A DNA stretch of 7,497 nt from contig CAJQKX010000397.1 of the NCBI GenBank assembly GCA_905479025.1, positions 1 through 7,497 of the forward strand, given 5' to 3'. Positions 1 to 5,673 of this stretch are shown here, one piece after another (the first letter of the stretch is position 1; each line of letters starts with the position of its first letter). Made by a program: the position numbers and the translations under genes. The notes under the pieces were generated by a model that had not been told where the DNA came from, searched no databases, and saw only the letters and a program-made list of their open reading frames with translations. Origin of the DNA: an uncultured Paraglaciecola sp. (GTDB lineage Bacteria; Pseudomonadota; Gammaproteobacteria; Enterobacterales; Alteromonadaceae).

Positions 1-85
1 GATCTGCATCAATTAGAAGCACTTTTTTTTCTAAAACACCTAAAGATGCTGCTAGATTAATAGAAGTGGTAGTTTTTCCTACGCC
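1..85 (-). CDS. parA: ParA/Soj-family ATPase fragment, foreign to the rest of the window
   Basis: Read on the minus strand from 85, the 28 codons give GVGKTTTSINLAASLG, two further short stretches, and end in KKVLLIDAD at the window edge. This is the deviant Walker A loop (the usual KGGVGKTT, lacking its first residues) followed by the beta-strand LLIDAD that normally continues into PQ. ParA/Soj ATPases dimerise on ATP, bind DNA non-specifically and move ParB-bound origins or plasmids. The wording, especially the stretch after the P-loop and the AT-rich codons, resembles Soj proteins of Bacteroidota as I remember them; that assignment is inference. Only an internal piece is present: the start and first lysine/glycine lie beyond the junction at about 84-88, and the 3' part lies outside the window. 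No start codon or ribosome binding site belongs to it here. It is probably not a gene of this organism. Confidence 0.85.
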
Positions 86-88
86 TCA
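84..88. other. Chimeric junction between pntB and a parA fragment
   Basis: On the minus strand pntB reads correctly through its conserved IGGADM motif (the ATG at 89-87), where the family continues with a proline-valine stretch. Instead the sequence changes at once to the ParA P-loop in another frame. Read in the pntB frame, the added bases give nine meaningless residues (RRRKNYHFY) and a TAA at 59-57. The exact breakpoint is ambiguous by a few bases, because GAGGC could come from either side if ParA used GGA for its preceding glycine. No insertion-sequence end, target duplication or repeat is visible at the joint. A cloning, amplification or assembly chimera is the simplest reading; a true rearrangement is the alternative. 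Confidence 0.85.
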
Positions 89-746
89 TGTCTGCCCCAC
101 CAATGGGTAATACCAACATGATGCCAAACAACAAAGCAAAACCCATGGCTGTGCACAACACCACATTAAAGTCGATGGGTATATCAGCCAGCATTGTGGG
201 CTGGGCAACAAACAGATAAGCGGTAAATATAATAGCCAGTACCAATAGACTATTAAACGCCGACTGACCTGCGAACGTTATCGAACGACCAGAAATGCGT
301 TCACTCAGTTTTGCCCAGGCAATCAGGCTTCCTGAGAAGGTCACACCACCAATTAAAAGGGCCAAAAATGTCACTATCATGGTGAAAGCTGTAAACTCAC
401 TATTAGCTTCAACCGTCGCCCAAGCCACAAACAAGCTGGCAAGACCACCGATACCATTCAACAATGACACCATTTCTGGCATGGCAGTCATGGCTATCAT
501 CCTAGCGGCAAGGATACCTATTATGCTACCTGCTAACATCGCAATAGCTATCATCTGAAAACTAACAATGTTGTTATCGAACATGGTGACGACAATCGCA
601 ATCAGCATCGCAATGGCTGAAAGCAAGTTACCCTTGCGAGCTGAAGAAGGATGGCCAAGCAGCTTTAATCCAAAAATAAATAAGGCAGCAGCGAGTACAT
701 AACTGAAGTTGATTACTAGATCGGTTGTGGTAGTTTCTATCATCAT
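87..746 (-). CDS. pntB: NAD(P) transhydrogenase subunit beta, 3'-truncated
   Basis: This is the beta subunit of the proton-translocating transhydrogenase, which transfers hydride from NADH to NADP+ as protons cross the inner membrane. The 220 genuine residues are the hydrophobic domain II: several membrane segments (roughly residues 10-28, 40-80, 90-110, 118-145, 163-185 and 193-215) with the family motifs EMVSLLNGIGG and GGVTFSGS, ending at IGGADM. Family members are about 460-480 residues long, so the rest of domain II and all of the NADP(H)-binding domain III are missing because of the joint at 84-88. The gene follows pntAB by six bases. It begins with tandem ATG codons (746 and 743). AGGA lies four bases before the first and seven before the second, so 743 is an equally good or better start. 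The truncation is probably not biological. Confidence 0.93.
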
Positions 747-752
747 ATTTTC

Positions 753-1037
753 CTACTGCTTTTTCTTGAACATGGCAAGCATTCGGTCAGTAACCAAATA
801 ACCACCCACGACGTTTATCGTCGCCAAAAAGACTGCGAATGCACCAAGATAAGTGGAATATTCACCCATGCGGTCACTGCCAGCTAAGGCCAACGCACCC
901 ACAACCGTGATACCAGAGATGGCATTCGCTCCAGACATCAAAGGTGTATGTAAGGTAGCAGGAACTTTTTGAATAAGTTCAAAACCAACAAAAATTGACA
1001 GTAGTAAAATGAATAGTAAGTATATGGCGTCCATCAT
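753..1037 (-). CDS. pntAB: NAD(P) transhydrogenase subunit alpha, membrane part (PntAB)
   Basis: This small membrane protein of 94 residues corresponds to the C-terminal membrane portion of E. coli PntA. It has the hallmark HTPLMSGANAISGI (residues 30-43) in the loop between the first two of three hydrophobic segments (about 3-22, 43-54 and 61-82) and ends in a basic tail, KKKQ. With PntB it forms the proton channel of the transhydrogenase. It is a separate gene here, as in Rhodospirillum rubrum, rather than fused to the NAD-binding domain. The start overlaps the pntAA stop by four bases (ATGA at 1037-1034), a common sign of translational coupling. Like pntB it starts with ATGATG; AGAGGA lies just upstream inside the end of pntAA, and the second ATG (1034) has the more usual spacing. 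The call is secure. Confidence 0.95.
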   Translation of the reverse strand: MMDAIYLLFILLLSIFVGFELIQKVPATLHTPLMSGANAISGITVVGALALAGSDRMGEYSTYLGAFAVFLATINVVGGYLVTDRMLAMFKKKQ

Positions 1038-2206
1038 TGATCCTCTTTTTCGCTTGTGGTTTGATTATTAGCCTCATAAACAGACTTAAGCATGGCATTC
1101 ACTACTTGTCCTTGATGAGTAATGATACAACCAGACTGAACTTCGTCTTCAAGATCGAGCTGAAAAATATTGTCTTCTTTGTGCCAAAATTCGCTGATTA
1201 AATTAAACAGGTTATTGCTGTACATTTGTGTGGCATGTTTGGCTACTCCATTTGCCCAATAACCCGTGCCAATAATAGTTACTCCTTCGTGCTTGATAAT
1301 TTCACCCGATATGGTGCCTTCAACGTTACCACCATTTTCAGCGGCCATATCAACTATCACACTGCCCGCTTGCATCGATTCAACCGTTTTTATGTCGATA
1401 AGCATGGGAGGCTTACGCCCAAATAACTGAGCGGTGGTGATCACTATATCTGACTCGGCAATACATTTAGCTTGTTCGCGTTGCTGAATTTGCATTTGCT
1501 GTGGCGTTAAAGCCTGAGCATAACCCTGCCCTGTTTCACCGGTTTCACCTAAATCGATATTCAAGAACTTAGCACCTAAGGATTGAACCTGCTCGGCTAC
1601 CACGGTGCGGGTATCAAAAGCCGTGACACTGGCACCTAGGCGTTTAGCCGTGGCGATAGCTTGTAAACCTGCCACCCCAGCACCAATGACAAATACTTTA
1701 GCGGGCTTAAGGGTGCCTGCTGGCGTCATCATCATGGGTAAAACACTTTCAAGCTGATTAGCCGCTTGCATCATCATGACATAACCCGCCAAACTTGCCT
1801 GAGAACTGAGGGCATCCATCTTTTGACAACGACTAATACGCGGGATCATTTCCATACTGATGCTGGTGATATCATTGTCACAAAGACTGGCTACAAATCC
1901 CTTCTCATTAAATGGGTCTAAATAACTCATGATAAGGGCGTTGGGCTTTAAATGACGAAGGTCATCTGTACTGAGCTTGTGCAAACTAGGTACAATGTCG
2001 GCACTAGCTAATAAATCAAGGCGACTAGCCACAATTTCAGCTCCAGCGTCTGCGTATTCCTCATCACTCACATGGATATGTTGACCAATACCAGCTTGCA
2101 CATGCACAGTAGCACCCAATAATTTGTATGCTTTAACGTTTACTGGTAACACAGCACAACGTTTTTCCTGTGGCTTAATCTCAGCAGGGAACCCAAGAAT
2201 TGTCAT
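1034..2206 (-). CDS. pntAA: NAD(P) transhydrogenase subunit alpha, NAD(H)-binding part (PntAA)
   Basis: This is the soluble domain I, which binds NAD(H) on the cytoplasmic face and passes hydride to the NADP site on PntB. At 390 residues it is close to the R. rubrum protein (about 384). The motif IPRISRCQKMDALSSQA (121-137) carries the conserved active-site Arg123, Gln128 and Asp131. The Rossmann fingerprint GAGVAG (175-180) is followed by AFDTR (196-200), whose acidic residue suits NAD(H). A conserved SVIVDMAAENGGN lies at 282-294. The family resembles alanine dehydrogenase, but the adjoining pntAB and pntB settle the assignment. The ATG at 2206 has GAGG (2212-2215) five bases upstream. It is the first gene of the operon, so transcription should start in the 2207-2728 region. 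Confidence 0.96.
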   Translation of the reverse strand: MTILGFPAEIKPQEKRCAVLPVNVKAYKLLGATVHVQAGIGQHIHVSDEEYADAGAEIVASRLDLLASADIVPSLHKLSTDDLRHLKPNALIMSYLDPFNEKGFVASLCDNDITSISMEMIPRISRCQKMDALSSQASLAGYVMMMQAANQLESVLPMMMTPAGTLKPAKVFVIGAGVAGLQAIATAKRLGASVTAFDTRTVVAEQVQSLGAKFLNIDLGETGETGQGYAQALTPQQMQIQQREQAKCIAESDIVITTAQLFGRKPPMLIDIKTVESMQAGSVIVDMAAENGGNVEGTISGEIIKHEGVTIIGTGYWANGVAKHATQMYSNNLFNLISEFWHKEDNIFQLDLEDEVQSGCIITHQGQVVNAMLKSVYEANNQTTSEKEDQ

Positions 2207-2426
2207 AGAAACCTCAAAGTTAATGGAGTACGATAAATATGCCTTATTTAAGAATGAAATAAAAATTCATAGTATTTATAGTGGGTATGATATTGCCTGG
2301 TTTTTAGCAAAAAAAAAGAAAATACTGATCGATTTGCATTAAAAAACAGATTGGCTGTATCAAAATAGTTAACCTAAACTCGGATAATAATAGATGCAGA
2401 CTGTCGAAAGCATTATATAAAGCAAT

Positions 2427-2439
2427 CGCTCTTAGAGCG
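2427..2439. repeat. Perfect 13-base palindrome CGCTCTTAGAGCG
   Basis: CGCTCT and AGAGCG are exact reverse complements around a single central T. As RNA it would fold as a five-pair stem with a TTA loop. No T-tract follows on either strand, so it does not look like an intrinsic terminator. It lies about 220 bases upstream of pntAA and 290 bases upstream of the RDD gene, in otherwise AT-rich sequence, so it could be an operator or part of a small RNA. Function is not established. Confidence 0.5.
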
Positions 2440-2468
2440 TTGGATCACAATACCCGCAAAAGTTGAAG

Positions 2469-2495
2469 CATGGTTTGCCAGTTTGGCGTTGCATG
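2469..2495. repeat. Imperfect inverted repeat, possible weak hairpin
   Basis: CATG at 2469-2472 can pair with CATG at 2492-2495, and TGCC (2476-2479) with GGCG (2485-2488, one G-T pair), leaving a three-by-three internal loop and a five-base apical loop AGTTT. GCATGG also appears as a direct repeat at the two ends. The pairing is weak and could be chance. It is listed because it sits next to the perfect palindrome in a gene-free region. Confidence 0.25.
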
Positions 2496-2728
2496 GGTAT
2501 AAAATTTTTACTCAATCTACACTTTATTGCTTTTATTTTTTCAGCACCGCAAGAAGATCGGCTTATAGAAAATTCATGAGCCTGCAAACACATGTTTTTT
2601 AACATACTACTGAACGCTGATGATCAAAACCTGATGGCTAATAAAAATTTAAATATTAAGTCATCTCAAAATGTATATTTCTGTGATTTTACTGATAAGC
2701 TCTAACTTTATTTCTATCAAGGTATATT

Positions 2729-3244
2729 GTGAGCTCTTCGCACCCACAACACATCCGAGCCAATTTCTTACGTAGACTAGCTGCCATGGTATACGACATA
2801 TTAGTGGCGGTAGCTGTCGGCATGTGTGCGGCAATGATAATGTTACTGACAATGTTGTTGCTAGTTGAAAACAATGTGCTGGACAATCAAGGTTATGAGC
2901 ACTTTAGTGATCTCATTCAACAGTCTTTTAGCTATCAATTAACTTTGCAGGTATGGGTAGCCTTATGGGTTGTTGGATTTTTTCTTTGGTTTTGGCGAAA
3001 TGGCGGTCAAACTATAGGTATGAGAGCGTGGCGCCTTCGTTTATTTAGTACCAATGAGAAACCTTTTGGCTATAGACGCGCACTTTTGCGTTTAATATGT
3101 TCGTTTGGCGGATTAGGCACTATTTTAGTGTTGTTGGATTTCAAATCAAAACAATCATTGCAAGACAGGATCGCCCAAACTGAAATATTGGTGTTAAGCA
3201 AAGAAGATAACCATCATTCTTCTTGGGGGAAAATACAAGAATAA
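2729..3244 (+). CDS. RDD-family small inner-membrane protein
   Basis: A 171-residue protein with the RDD-family layout. Near the N-terminus RRLAAMVYD (15-23) supplies the conserved Arg and first Asp at the edge of membrane segment 1 (about 18-46). A second segment lies at about 72-92. The conserved GGQTIGMRAWRLRLF follows it, then a third hydrophobic stretch (about 112-130) and the C-terminal LQDRIAQTEIL with the last conserved Asp. The biochemical role of most RDD proteins is unknown, and I do not assign one. Translation starts at GTG (2729), with AAGG (2719-2722) six bases upstream. The gene stands alone, converges on lptG with an 11-base gap, and has no obvious terminator after it. The hydrophilic tail (about 150-171) is family-variable. 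The family call is strong; the function is unknown. Confidence 0.88.
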   Translation: MSSSHPQHIRANFLRRLAAMVYDILVAVAVGMCAAMIMLLTMLLLVENNVLDNQGYEHFSDLIQQSFSYQLTLQVWVALWVVGFFLWFWRNGGQTIGMRAWRLRLFSTNEKPFGYRRALLRLICSFGGLGTILVLLDFKSKQSLQDRIAQTEILVLSKEDNHHSSWGKIQE

Positions 3245-3255
3245 ACGGACAGACA

Positions 3256-4323
3256 CTAACCTTTTCTTTGCAGTAAATACATTGAAAAAGCGGCAAAAAC
3301 TAAGCTAGGCAGAGCTGCCCCTATGAACGGTGGAAGTTGGTAAACCAAGCTTAAAGCGCCAAATACTTCGTTACTGACAAAAAAGCCAAAGCCTGTTAAT
3401 ACCCCTAATATCACTCTCGCTCCCATGGTAACACTGCGAAGCGGTCCAAAAATAAATGACAATGCCATTAACAACATCACACCGACAGACAAAGGCTGCA
3501 GTACTTTTCGCCATAAGGCTAACTCGTAGCGACTAGGATCTAGGCTGTTATTATTACTATAATTAACATATTCAACTAACCCCCGAATCGACAGAGCTTC
3601 AGGCTTGACTGTTACGACACCTAGTTTGTCTGGTGTGAGTGTCGACAACCACATCCCTTTGTCAAGTTGTTGGTATCGGATCCTCTGATCGTCAATAAAG
3701 GTGTATTTGACTTGCTCTAATTGCCAACCATCCTCGCTATAATTCGCTTGCAAAGCACTGATAATTTGCCTTAGTACCAGATTCTCATCGAACTCGTATA
3801 CATTGACCTTACGCAAAGTATTGGTATCGACCACTTCACCGATACTCACAAAGTTATCACCATCTTTTGCCCAGGTTATTCTGTCAGAAGCAAATAAACT
3901 ACCGCCAGAAATAGCCTGAGTTCGTATTTCTTTGGCTTTTGTTTCAGTAACAGGAGCAACCCATTCACCTATGAACATCACAAATAACATCATTAATAGA
4001 GCGGACTTCATGGCAGAAGTAATAATATTCCAGCGGCTTTGACCGGCTGCTTGCATCACAACCAATTCGCTGTTGCTAGCCAAAATCCCCATACCAATTA
4101 GTCCTCCAATCAAGGTAGCCATAGGGAAAAATTGCTCAACATCTCTGGGTAAACTAAGTAAGACATACACTAATGCGACTGTCATATCATAACTGCCACG
4201 CCCTACTTGTTTCATCTGCTCGATAAATTTAATTAAGGCGCTTAATCCTATCAACACACTCAAACTCAGTGCAGTTGTTGCCAGCAAAGTCTTAGCAATA
4301 TATACATCGAGTATTTTAAGCAT
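3256..4323 (-). CDS. lptG: LPS export system permease LptG
   Basis: LptG is one half of the inner-membrane LptB2FG transporter that lifts LPS out of the inner membrane and hands it to LptC and the periplasmic bridge. From the ATG at 4323 it is 355 residues, against 360 in E. coli. Three N-terminal membrane segments precede a periplasmic beta-jellyroll domain (roughly residues 130-260), and three segments follow. Recognisable LptG stretches are FPMATLIGGLIGMGILA, SELVVMQAAG, GEWVAP, LTPDKLGVV and the strongly conserved LMALSFIFGPLRSV. The frame stays open to GTG at 4332 and ATG at 4329, but both lie inside the Shine-Dalgarno sequence, so ATG 4323 is chosen. This start overlaps the 3' end of lptF by eight bases, indicating one operon with translational coupling. 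The gene converges with the RDD gene. Confidence 0.96.
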   Translation of the reverse strand: MLKILDVYIAKTLLATTALSLSVLIGLSALIKFIEQMKQVGRGSYDMTVALVYVLLSLPRDVEQFFPMATLIGGLIGMGILASNSELVVMQAAGQSRWNIITSAMKSALLMMLFVMFIGEWVAPVTETKAKEIRTQAISGGSLFASDRITWAKDGDNFVSIGEVVDTNTLRKVNVYEFDENLVLRQIISALQANYSEDGWQLEQVKYTFIDDQRIRYQQLDKGMWLSTLTPDKLGVVTVKPEALSIRGLVEYVNYSNNNSLDPSRYELALWRKVLQPLSVGVMLLMALSFIFGPLRSVTMGARVILGVLTGFGFFVSNEVFGALSLVYQLPPFIGAALPSLVFAAFSMYLLQRKG

Positions 4324-5425
4324 GGACATCACCTTTTAATCGAGCACGCAGCTTTACACCAAAAGGACGACCTTTTAGCAATAATACGGCTCCAATGGAT
4401 AACAACACTGCATGCACCCACCATAATCCTAATTGCTCAGGTATGTTGCCATCTTCTAATGCCTTCCTCCCCGCCATTAGCAGCATAAAGTAGCCTAAGT
4501 ACAGCAACAATGCAGGAAACATTTTTCCAAAGCGACCTTGTCTAGGATCAGCGGCACTGAGGGGCACCGCAATCAGTACCAAAAATGGTAGCGATAAAGG
4601 AATAGCAATGCGCCAATGAAGTTCTGCTAGCGCATCTAATGATGGGTCAGTTATTAGGTCTGCGGTTGGATATGCACTTAATTTTCTACGTTTTTTTTCA
4701 GGTTGTTGTTCAGCAATTTGAATTTGATACTCTTCAAACTCAACAACCCGATAGTCTTGCCTACCCACTTCGCCCTCATATTGTTTGCCTTGATTCAGTA
4801 TCAATTTTTGGGCGCCATTTACTTGCTCTTTTATGCCACCACTGGTTGCATACACAATTCGCACATCTTCAGAATCGGAGTCTGCATCTCTTTGTGCTAG
4901 AAAAACCTTTCTTAAGGGGTTCTGACTATTATCGATATCATGTACAAATATTACGGCTTGCTGATTGGCAGTTTGTTGGAAACGTCCAGGGATCAAGCTT
5001 GTTAAGCCACTTTGTGCACCGACCTTTTCTTCTAGTTGGTAAGTACTTTCAATGGATAAAGGCGTTAGCCACAGAGTTAATCCCCCTGTAAATAAAGACA
5101 TAAAAAAAGCAAGGATTAGCATAACACGGGTGATATACCACTCACTGATACCACATGCCCGCATAACACTGATCTCGCTGTCGACGTACAATCGGCCATG
5201 TGCCAACATAATGCCCAAAAACAGGCTCAGTGGTAACACTATTGACGCTAAAACCGGCGTATGCAAAGCTAAAAAACCTAATACTAAACCAGCAGGGATT
5301 TCTCCTTCAGAGGCATCAGCTAATACCTTGACGAATTTTTGCGTAATAAAAATAGCCATCAACAACATAAAAATTGCCAGTTGAGACTTCAAAGTTTCTT
5401 TCATTAAATAGCGGAAAATCAGCAC
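4316..5425 (-). CDS. lptF: LPS export system permease LptF
   Basis: LptF pairs with LptG as the transmembrane dimer of the LPS exporter. Three N-terminal membrane segments carry the family stretches ADASEGEIPAGLVLG, VLPLSLFLGIMLAHGRLY and SEISVMRACGIS. The periplasmic jellyroll domain follows (with RFQQTANQQAVIFV), then three C-terminal segments including IAVPLSAADPRQGRFGKM. The open frame begins at GTG 5461, but that codon has no Shine-Dalgarno sequence and would add 12 residues absent from homologues. The GTG at 5425 aligns exactly with the E. coli start (VLIFRYLMKETLKSQL against MIIIRYLVRETLKSQL), has a weak GGA six bases upstream, and gives 369 residues against 366 in E. coli. It is the first gene of the lptF-lptG operon and divergent from pepA, the usual gammaproteobacterial arrangement. 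Confidence 0.95.
   Translation of the reverse strand: MLIFRYLMKETLKSQLAIFMLLMAIFITQKFVKVLADASEGEIPAGLVLGFLALHTPVLASIVLPLSLFLGIMLAHGRLYVDSEISVMRACGISEWYITRVMLILAFFMSLFTGGLTLWLTPLSIESTYQLEEKVGAQSGLTSLIPGRFQQTANQQAVIFVHDIDNSQNPLRKVFLAQRDADSDSEDVRIVYATSGGIKEQVNGAQKLILNQGKQYEGEVGRQDYRVVEFEEYQIQIAEQQPEKKRRKLSAYPTADLITDPSLDALAELHWRIAIPLSLPFLVLIAVPLSAADPRQGRFGKMFPALLLYLGYFMLLMAGRKALEDGNIPEQLGLWWVHAVLLSIGAVLLLKGRPFGVKLRARLKGDVHA
4328..4334 (-). promoter_or_regulatory. lptG ribosome binding site that decides the start
   Basis: AGGTGAT on the minus strand is an exact seven-base complement of the 3' end of 16S rRNA. It lies four bases before the ATG at 4323 (eight bases from the AGG core). The upstream in-frame GTG (4332) and ATG (4329) overlap this site and cannot use it. 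The site is embedded in the last codons of lptF. Confidence 0.7.
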
Positions 5426-5469
5426 AACACATCCAAGGGAAAGTAGTATTTTTAGTGGCACTATGGGAA

Positions 5470-5497
5470 ATTTTAAGTAAACTTAACGTTTTCACAA
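5470..5497 (-). promoter_or_regulatory. Possible sigma-70 promoter of lptF-lptG
   Basis: On the minus strand TTGTGA (5497-5492) and TAAAAT (5475-5470) are separated by 16 bases. Each differs from its consensus at one or two positions. Transcription would begin near 5463, leaving a leader of about 40 bases before the GTG at 5425 and excluding the GTG at 5461 as a realistic start. The prediction is by eye in AT-rich sequence. Confidence 0.4.
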
Positions 5498-5513
5498 GTT
5501 TAATTTATAAAGT

Positions 5514-5530
5514 GTGCATATTTAATGCAC
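5514..5530. repeat. Perfect inverted repeat GTGCAT-N5-ATGCAC, candidate operator
   Basis: GTGCAT (5514-5519) and ATGCAC (5525-5530) are exact reverse complements around ATTTA. The 17-base size and 11-base centre-to-centre spacing suit a dimeric helix-turn-helix regulator. It lies about 17 bases upstream of the proposed lptF -35 and upstream of the probable pepA promoter, so one protein bound here could affect both. I do not recognise the motif as that of a named regulator. Confidence 0.45.
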
Positions 5531-5634
5531 TCAGCCACGATCTTATTTACAGATTATGTCCGGCTGAAGTTAATCTTACAATAATATAGCTGTATTACCC
5601 AACGTCGCCTTTCAATTATGAATTAAAAGGAAAA

Positions 5635-5661
5635 ATGGTTGCAGTATTATTCATCATGTAA
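5635..5661 (+). CDS. Possible 8-codon leader ORF upstream of pepA
   Basis: ATG at 5635 follows AAGGA (5627-5631) by three bases and opens a frame encoding MVAVLFIM, ending in TAA (5659-5661). The stop is 12 bases before the pepA GTG and immediately before its GAGG ribosome binding site, so ribosomes terminating here would be placed to restart at pepA. The spacing of the Shine-Dalgarno sequence is on the short side, and there are no runs of one amino acid as in attenuator leaders. It may simply be chance. Confidence 0.25.
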   Translation: MVAVLFIM

Positions 5662-5673
5662 CGAGGATTCAAA

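Larger units (their letters stand above)
2207..2728. other. Long AT-rich intergenic region between divergent pntAA and the RDD gene
   Basis: No convincing gene was found in these 522 bases. Short open frames in it lack ribosome binding sites and recognisable sequence. It must carry the leftward promoter of the pnt operon and the rightward promoter of the RDD gene, but I see no clear -35/-10 pair for either. Features present are a perfect 13-base palindrome (2427-2439), an imperfect hairpin (2469-2495), a small AT-rich inverted repeat (ATGAA at 2254-2258 and TTCAT at 2266-2270) and an A-run at 2309-2317. No tRNA, no riboswitch I recognise and no intrinsic terminator is visible. It is longer than a bacterial divergent promoter usually needs, so an unrecognised small RNA or a decayed gene is possible. 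Confidence 0.6.
5426..5673. promoter_or_regulatory. Divergent lptF / pepA control region
   Basis: These 248 AT-rich bases separate the leftward lptF start from the rightward pepA start and should hold both promoters. A fair sigma-70-like pair is visible for lptF (5470-5497). For pepA several AT-rich -10-like boxes occur at 5571-5587 (TAATCT, TAATAT), but none has a good -35 at 16-18 bases; TTTACA at 5546-5551 is 19 bases from TAATCT. A perfect inverted repeat (5514-5530) sits between the two promoter zones, and a very short possible leader frame precedes pepA. Confidence 0.6.

Noticed and set aside
1..4. Leading GATC as proof of a restriction-fragment end
   Set aside because: A four-base site occurs by chance often. 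It is mentioned only as weak support for a clone or ligation end.
57..86. Nine C-terminal residues RRRKNYHFY and stop as a natural end of PntB
   Set aside because: They are the ParA P-loop codons read in the wrong frame. PntB proteins continue for about 250 more residues.
1034..2206. Alanine dehydrogenase instead of PntAA
   Set aside because: The families are related, but adjoining pntAB and pntB, and the motif IPRISRCQKMDALSSQA, identify the transhydrogenase subunit.
2124..2342. 72-codon plus-strand frame running from pntAA into the intergenic region
   Set aside because: Its first third is antisense to conserved pntAA codons, the rest is AT-rich low-complexity sequence, and no homologous family is apparent.
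2661..2886. Minus-strand frames of about 65 codons overlapping the RDD gene start
   Set aside because: They lie antisense to the RDD motif region, have no recognisable domain, and are not supported by ribosome binding sites.
3201..3224. Inverted repeat AAGAAGA / TCTTCTT near the end of the RDD gene as a bidirectional terminator
   Set aside because: The stem is seven AT-rich pairs with a ten-base loop and is followed by GGGGGA rather than a T-tract on the plus strand. It is inside coding sequence and probably incidental.
4639..5091. 150-codon plus-strand open frame opposite lptF
   Set aside because: The complementary strand encodes a clear LptF with conserved motifs. The plus-strand frame has no recognisable sequence and is a shadow.
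5426..5461. GTG at 5461 as the lptF start, adding 12 residues
   Set aside because: It has no Shine-Dalgarno sequence, it would lie at or beside the proposed transcription start, and the added residues have no counterpart in E. coli LptF. GTG 5425 aligns exactly with that start.
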